A stretch of DNA of 9,670 bases from positions 1 to 9,670 of the forward strand of contig CAIQLE010000234.1 of the NCBI GenBank assembly GCA_903872555.1, read 5' to 3'. Positions 7,375 to 9,670 of the stretch are shown in pieces. How positions within the stretch are numbered: the first letter of the stretch is position 1; every line of letters starts with the position of its first letter. The notes under the pieces were generated by a model. That model saw nothing but the letters and a program-made list of their open reading frames with translations, had not been told where the DNA came from and searched no databases. Position numbers and translations under genes: made by a program. Source of the DNA: an uncultured bacterium (GTDB taxonomy: Bacteria > Pseudomonadota > Gammaproteobacteria > Burkholderiales > Burkholderiaceae_D).

Positions 7375-8594
7375 TTCCGATAAGGCCGGACATACTACAA
7401 GCCGTTCCGGCGCGCGTTGTAGAGAGTTATCTCAAGCCCGGCCTGCTGAATCTCTCAGCCCTGCCTCCGCTGTCGTTGTATGTACATTTTCCCTGGTGCG
7501 TACGCAAATGCCCCTACTGTGATTTCAACTCCCATGAGCAGGACGGTGCATTGCCCGAGCAGGATTATCTGGACGCACTCCGTGCCGATCTGGAGCAGGC
7601 ACTGCCCCTGATCTGGGGCCGCAAGATACACACCATCTTTATCGGTGGCGGCACACCCAGCCTGATGTCGGCGCAGGGCATGGATCGTTTATTGTCTGAT
7701 ATACGCACGTTGTTGCCGCTAGATGCCGATGCGGAAATCACCATGGAAGCCAATCCCGGCACCTTTGAAGCTGAAAAATTCATCTCCTTTGCTGCCAGTG
7801 GCATCAACCGGCTCTCCATAGGCATACAAAGTTTTAATTCAGATCACTTGCAGGCCCTGGGCCGTATTCATGATGGTGACGAAGCCCGGCGCGCCATCGA
7901 CATCGCCCAGCATAGCTTTGCAAATTTCAATCTGGACTTGATGTACGCGCTGCCCAATCAGACCCTGACACAGGCTGAGCAAGATTTACAAACGGCGCTC
8001 AGTTTTGCGCCGCCCCATTTATCGCTCTACCACCTGACTCTGGAACCGAATACGGTCTTCGCTAAGTTTCCACCGGCCGTGCCGGATGATGATGCCAGCG
8101 CAGCCATGCAGCAGATGATCAGCGAGTTCACCGCCGCAGCGGGCTATGAGCATTATGAAGTCTCTGCCTTTGCCAAATCAGGGCGCAGAGCAAAGCACAA
8201 TCTGAATTATTGGGAGTTCGGCGACTATCTGGGCATAGGTGCAGGCGCGCATTCCAAGCTCTCATTCCCGCATCGGATTGTGCGTCAGGCGCGCTACAAG
8301 CAGCCTGCCAGCTATATACAGCAAGCCATGGCCGGCAATGCTATCCATGAAGAAGCCGAAGTAGGGCGCGATGAGCTGGGATTTGAATTCATGCTGAATG
8401 CCCTGCGTCTGACAGGCGGTTTTGAATCGCGCCTGTTTGCGGAGCGCACCAGCCTGCCCATGCAGCTGATAGAGCCTGCCCTGCAGCAGGCCGAAGCCAA
8501 AGGCTTGCTGATGGTGGATTACAAGACCATAAAACCGACTGAGCTGGGGCAAAGATTCCTGAACGATTTGCAGCAACTATTTTTGCCCGACTGA
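7371..8594 (+). CDS. hemW: Radical SAM family heme chaperone HemW
   Basis: A 407-residue radical-SAM protein of the HemW group, formerly annotated as an oxygen-independent coproporphyrinogen III oxidase-like protein. Known HemW proteins bind heme and deliver it to apoproteins; true HemN makes protoporphyrinogen. The 4Fe-4S cluster motif is C43-x3-C47-x2-C50, followed by DFNSH. This lacks the fourth Cys (CxxxCxxCxC) seen in HemN, which favours HemW. GGGTPS at 92-97 and EANPGT at 126-131 are S-adenosylmethionine-binding elements, and HNLNYW at 276-281 is the HNxxYW motif linked to heme binding. About 30 residues precede the barrel strand LYVHFPWC, a common extension. The ATG overlaps the rdgB stop by 4 bp. 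No clear terminator follows: a tRNA promoter begins within 30 bp of its stop. Confidence 0.95.
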   Translation: MIPIRPDILQAVPARVVESYLKPGLLNLSALPPLSLYVHFPWCVRKCPYCDFNSHEQDGALPEQDYLDALRADLEQALPLIWGRKIHTIFIGGGTPSLMSAQGMDRLLSDIRTLLPLDADAEITMEANPGTFEAEKFISFAASGINRLSIGIQSFNSDHLQALGRIHDGDEARRAIDIAQHSFANFNLDLMYALPNQTLTQAEQDLQTALSFAPPHLSLYHLTLEPNTVFAKFPPAVPDDDASAAMQQMISEFTAAAGYEHYEVSAFAKSGRRAKHNLNYWEFGDYLGIGAGAHSKLSFPHRIVRQARYKQPASYIQQAMAGNAIHEEAEVGRDELGFEFMLNALRLTGGFESRLFAERTSLPMQLIEPALQQAEAKGLLMVDYKTIKPTELGQRFLNDLQQLFLPD

Positions 8595-8623
8595 GACTCT
8601 TCCAGAGATTGCCCGCCTGCAGG

Positions 8624-8629
8624 TATAAT
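8624..8629 (+). promoter_or_regulatory. -10 box of the tRNA-Ser promoter
   Basis: A perfect TATAAT stands 16 bases before the mature tRNA 5' end, placing transcription start near 8636 and giving a leader of about 10 bases, usual for a tRNA gene. The -35 region around 8600-8606 matches the consensus poorly; TTCCAG at 8600-8605 with an 18-base spacer is the best I can find. The sequence 8616-8623 is a palindrome (CCTGCAGG) next to the box, of unknown meaning. Confidence 0.65.
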
Positions 8630-8645
8630 CTTGAATCTTCAGTAA

Positions 8646-8735
8646 GGAAGCGTGGCCGAGCGGTTTAAGGCACCGGTCTTGAAAACCGGCGAGGGTGTGA
8701 GCCCTCCGTGAGTTCGAATCTCACCGCTTCCGCCA
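8646..8735 (+). tRNA. tRNA-Ser(UGA)
   Basis: A complete class II tRNA with encoded CCA. The acceptor stem pairs GGAAGCG at the 5' end with CGCTTCC near the 3' end, followed by discriminator G and CCA at 8733-8735. The anticodon stem CCGGT/ACCGG (8673-8677, 8685-8689) encloses the loop CTTGAAA, so the anticodon is TGA at 8680-8682, which reads UCA and related serine codons. A long variable arm (GAGGGTG...CCCTC) confirms a serine-type tRNA, and the T arm has GTGAG-TTCGAAT-CTCAC. The gene ends at the point where base composition falls and the repeats begin. tRNA-Ser genes are common insertion targets for tyrosine-recombinase elements. Confidence 0.98.
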
Positions 8736-8816
8736 AGTCAATAGTTATTGCAAGGATTTTCGCAACATAACTTCGCAGTTACCAAAATAGTTACCAAAAA
8801 CAGTTACCAAGTCAAT
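8733..8816. repeat. 10-bp direct repeat CCAAGTCAAT flanking 74 bp after the tRNA
   Basis: CCAAGTCAAT occurs at 8733-8742, where its first three bases are the CCA end of the tRNA, and again at 8807-8816, immediately after the third AGTTACCAA repeat and sharing its CCAA. The copies are exact for 10 bases and diverge on both sides. A short repeat involving the tRNA 3' end fits a recombination remnant, but 10 bases in AT-rich DNA could also arise by chance. Confidence 0.5.
8777..8810. repeat. Three AGTTACCAA direct repeats
   Basis: AGTTACCAA is repeated exactly at 8777-8785, 8789-8797 and 8802-8810, with steps of 12 and 13 bp; the first two copies extend into runs of A. Spacing near one helical turn plus one or two bases, and the position just downstream of a tRNA, resemble arm-type binding sites of tyrosine recombinases at an att site. 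Binding sites for another DNA-binding protein are equally possible from the sequence alone. A fourth GTTACCA core is at 8881-8887. Confidence 0.8.
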
Positions 8817-8846
8817 TTTGCGTTTCTAGATTGATAACTGTCATTC

Positions 8847-8871
8847 AAAAAATAAATATAAAACCATATTT
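8847..8871 (-). terminator. Possible AT-only terminator downstream of the EAL-like gene
   Basis: Read on the minus strand, AAATAT and ATATTT (complements of 8866-8871 and 8854-8859) can form a 6-bp stem with a 6-base loop. The stem is followed by a T-run, the complement of the six As at 8847-8852. The order suits the end of the minus-strand gene stopping at 8914. The stem has no G-C pairs, so it would be weak, and the stretch may simply be AT-rich DNA. Confidence 0.3.
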
Positions 8872-8878
8872 TTGCTTG

Positions 8879-8889
8879 TGGTTACCACC
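8879..8889. repeat. Short palindrome GTGGT-T-ACCAC
   Basis: Two perfect 5-bp arms surround a single central T, just beyond the stop of the EAL-like gene. The palindrome contains the GTTACCA core found in the three direct repeats upstream, so it may be a related protein-binding site. As an RNA hairpin the stem would be only 4 bp. Confidence 0.4.
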
Positions 8890-8913
8890 TCTTAAATCTA
8901 GTAGATCCATATG

Positions 8914-9670
8914 TCAAATGGCTGCTATTGGATTGCCCAATGATATCTTGTCATAGTTATTTGAATTCAAATCCGTCTTTAGATTAGAACTACTTTTTGC
9001 GTAAAGAGGACCTTGAACTAGCAAATGAGTTGAGTTGTTCATCAAGCTATGTAAAGCGCTCTTGATCAAAGCATGCTCTCTTTCATGTTCGATGCGAGTA
9101 AATAATAATTGAATAGACAGGTCACTCGCTCGTTCAAACAACTCTGTAAGGTTATCTCCATTTCCTATGCGACTAATATCTAATCTGATTAGGTGGGGTC
9201 TGAGTGCTTCAGCATGGCGTAAAGCTTCAGCGATATTATTGGCGCGTGTTGCGACGCGAAATTCATTCTTTTTATAGTTTTCGACAATTTGTACCAATGC
9301 CCAATTGCTAGAAGCTTTGACGAGGGGTAGCTGTAAAAGGATTTGCGATACTGGCAATTCTAGGCTAGCCAAAATACGATGAAAAGCTGCGCCATGATTG
9401 CTTCCAACTGCTGCGAGTAGTCTATCGTGTACATCGATTAATAAAGATGTGCCAGCAGCATTCGCTTGACGAAAGAAGTTCATAGCGTGGATAAGTCGAG
9501 CAAGCCGATCTAGTTCTATCGATTCTTCGTCATTGGCGGCGTTCATCAACAGTTGCCAGACTGACAAACCCCTATCTTCCTCTGAGTAAGAGTGTGCAAG
9601 GGCTTCTTGTGCTTGTACGGTCTCACCACCTACATCAAAAACTGGCAAAAATACGCTGCTGAGTGAGCAG
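8914..9670 (-). CDS. Degenerate EAL-domain protein, N-terminus beyond the window (partial)
   Basis: The frame is open to the right window edge, so the real start lies outside; 251 codons are visible. The visible protein starts near FLPVFDV...QEALAHSY, which matches the opening of EAL domains, including the Glu-Ala-Leu signature. Later segments align by pattern: LDVH-like IDVHDRLL, LPVSQILLQLP in place of I-x-LEITE, RPHLIRLDISRI for the LK-x-D strand, LFTRIEHERE for AEGVE, and LVQGPLY for the C-terminal QG motif. Most catalytic residues of a cyclic-di-GMP phosphodiesterase are therefore replaced (LEITE Glu by Gln, DDFG absent, Lys by Arg, EGVE Glu lost). It is probably a non-catalytic c-di-GMP sensor or a protein-binding scaffold. 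The last 35 residues are Ser/Asn/Lys-rich and outside the domain. Composition is clearly more AT-rich than the genes to the left. A family of degenerate EAL proteins is known in Burkholderiales; direct kinship is my inference. Confidence 0.75.
   Translation of the reverse strand, partial: CSLSSVFLPVFDVGGETVQAQEALAHSYSEEDRGLSVWQLLMNAANDEESIELDRLARLIHAMNFFRQANAAGTSLLIDVHDRLLAAVGSNHGAAFHRILASLELPVSQILLQLPLVKASSNWALVQIVENYKKNEFRVATRANNIAEALRHAEALRPHLIRLDISRIGNGDNLTELFERASDLSIQLLFTRIEHEREHALIKSALHSLMNNSTHLLVQGPLYAKSSSNLKTDLNSNNYDKISLGNPIAAI

Noticed and set aside
8744..8771. Imperfect stem-loop (GTTA-TTGC with GCAA-CA-TAAC) after the tRNA
   Set aside because: The 8-bp stem has a 2-base bulge and a 10-base loop, and no T-run follows, so I do not call it a terminator.
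8736..8913. CRISPR-like array
   Set aside because: The repeats are 9 bp with 3-4 bp gaps, far too short for CRISPR repeats and spacers, and no cas gene is present.

Overview
The window looks like a chromosomal segment of a betaproteobacterium, probably Burkholderiales and perhaps Oxalobacteraceae-like. This rests on the SpoT, omega, Gmk and HemW sequences, the moderately high GC of most of the window, and the gene order. I could not run a search, so the family-level placement is tentative. Most of the window is housekeeping DNA. No complete novel system is visible.

Left half (minus strand, about 90-4150): a four-gene run reading yicC, gmk, rpoZ, spoT with very short gaps. It supplies a YicC-type endoribonuclease, guanylate kinase, the RNA polymerase omega subunit and the bifunctional (p)ppGpp synthetase/hydrolase. 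A few codons of an unrelated plus-strand gene end just before the spoT stop, so the two genes converge.

Middle (plus strand, about 4233-8594): a divergent run that starts from an 82-bp intergenic region shared with yicC. It encodes a small soluble Hanks-type Ser/Thr kinase, a PP2C phosphatase 2 bp behind it, RNase PH (rph), the dITP/XTP pyrophosphatase RdgB, and the radical-SAM heme chaperone HemW. Close spacing, including an ATGA overlap between rdgB and hemW, suggests co-transcription. Kinase and phosphatase form a reversible phosphorylation pair beside the stringent-response genes.

Right end (about 8620-9670): a tRNA-Ser(UGA) gene with a perfect TATAAT -10 box. Composition then drops to clearly AT-rich. 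The DNA just after the tRNA has three AGTTACCAA direct repeats at 12-13 bp steps. It also has a 10-bp repeat that begins in the tRNA CCA end and a palindrome carrying the same GTTACCA core. Beyond them lies a minus-strand gene, cut by the window edge, for a degenerate EAL-domain protein that has lost most catalytic residues. This is the part most likely to be accessory: it resembles the edge of an element integrated at a tRNA-Ser gene, although no integrase lies inside the window.
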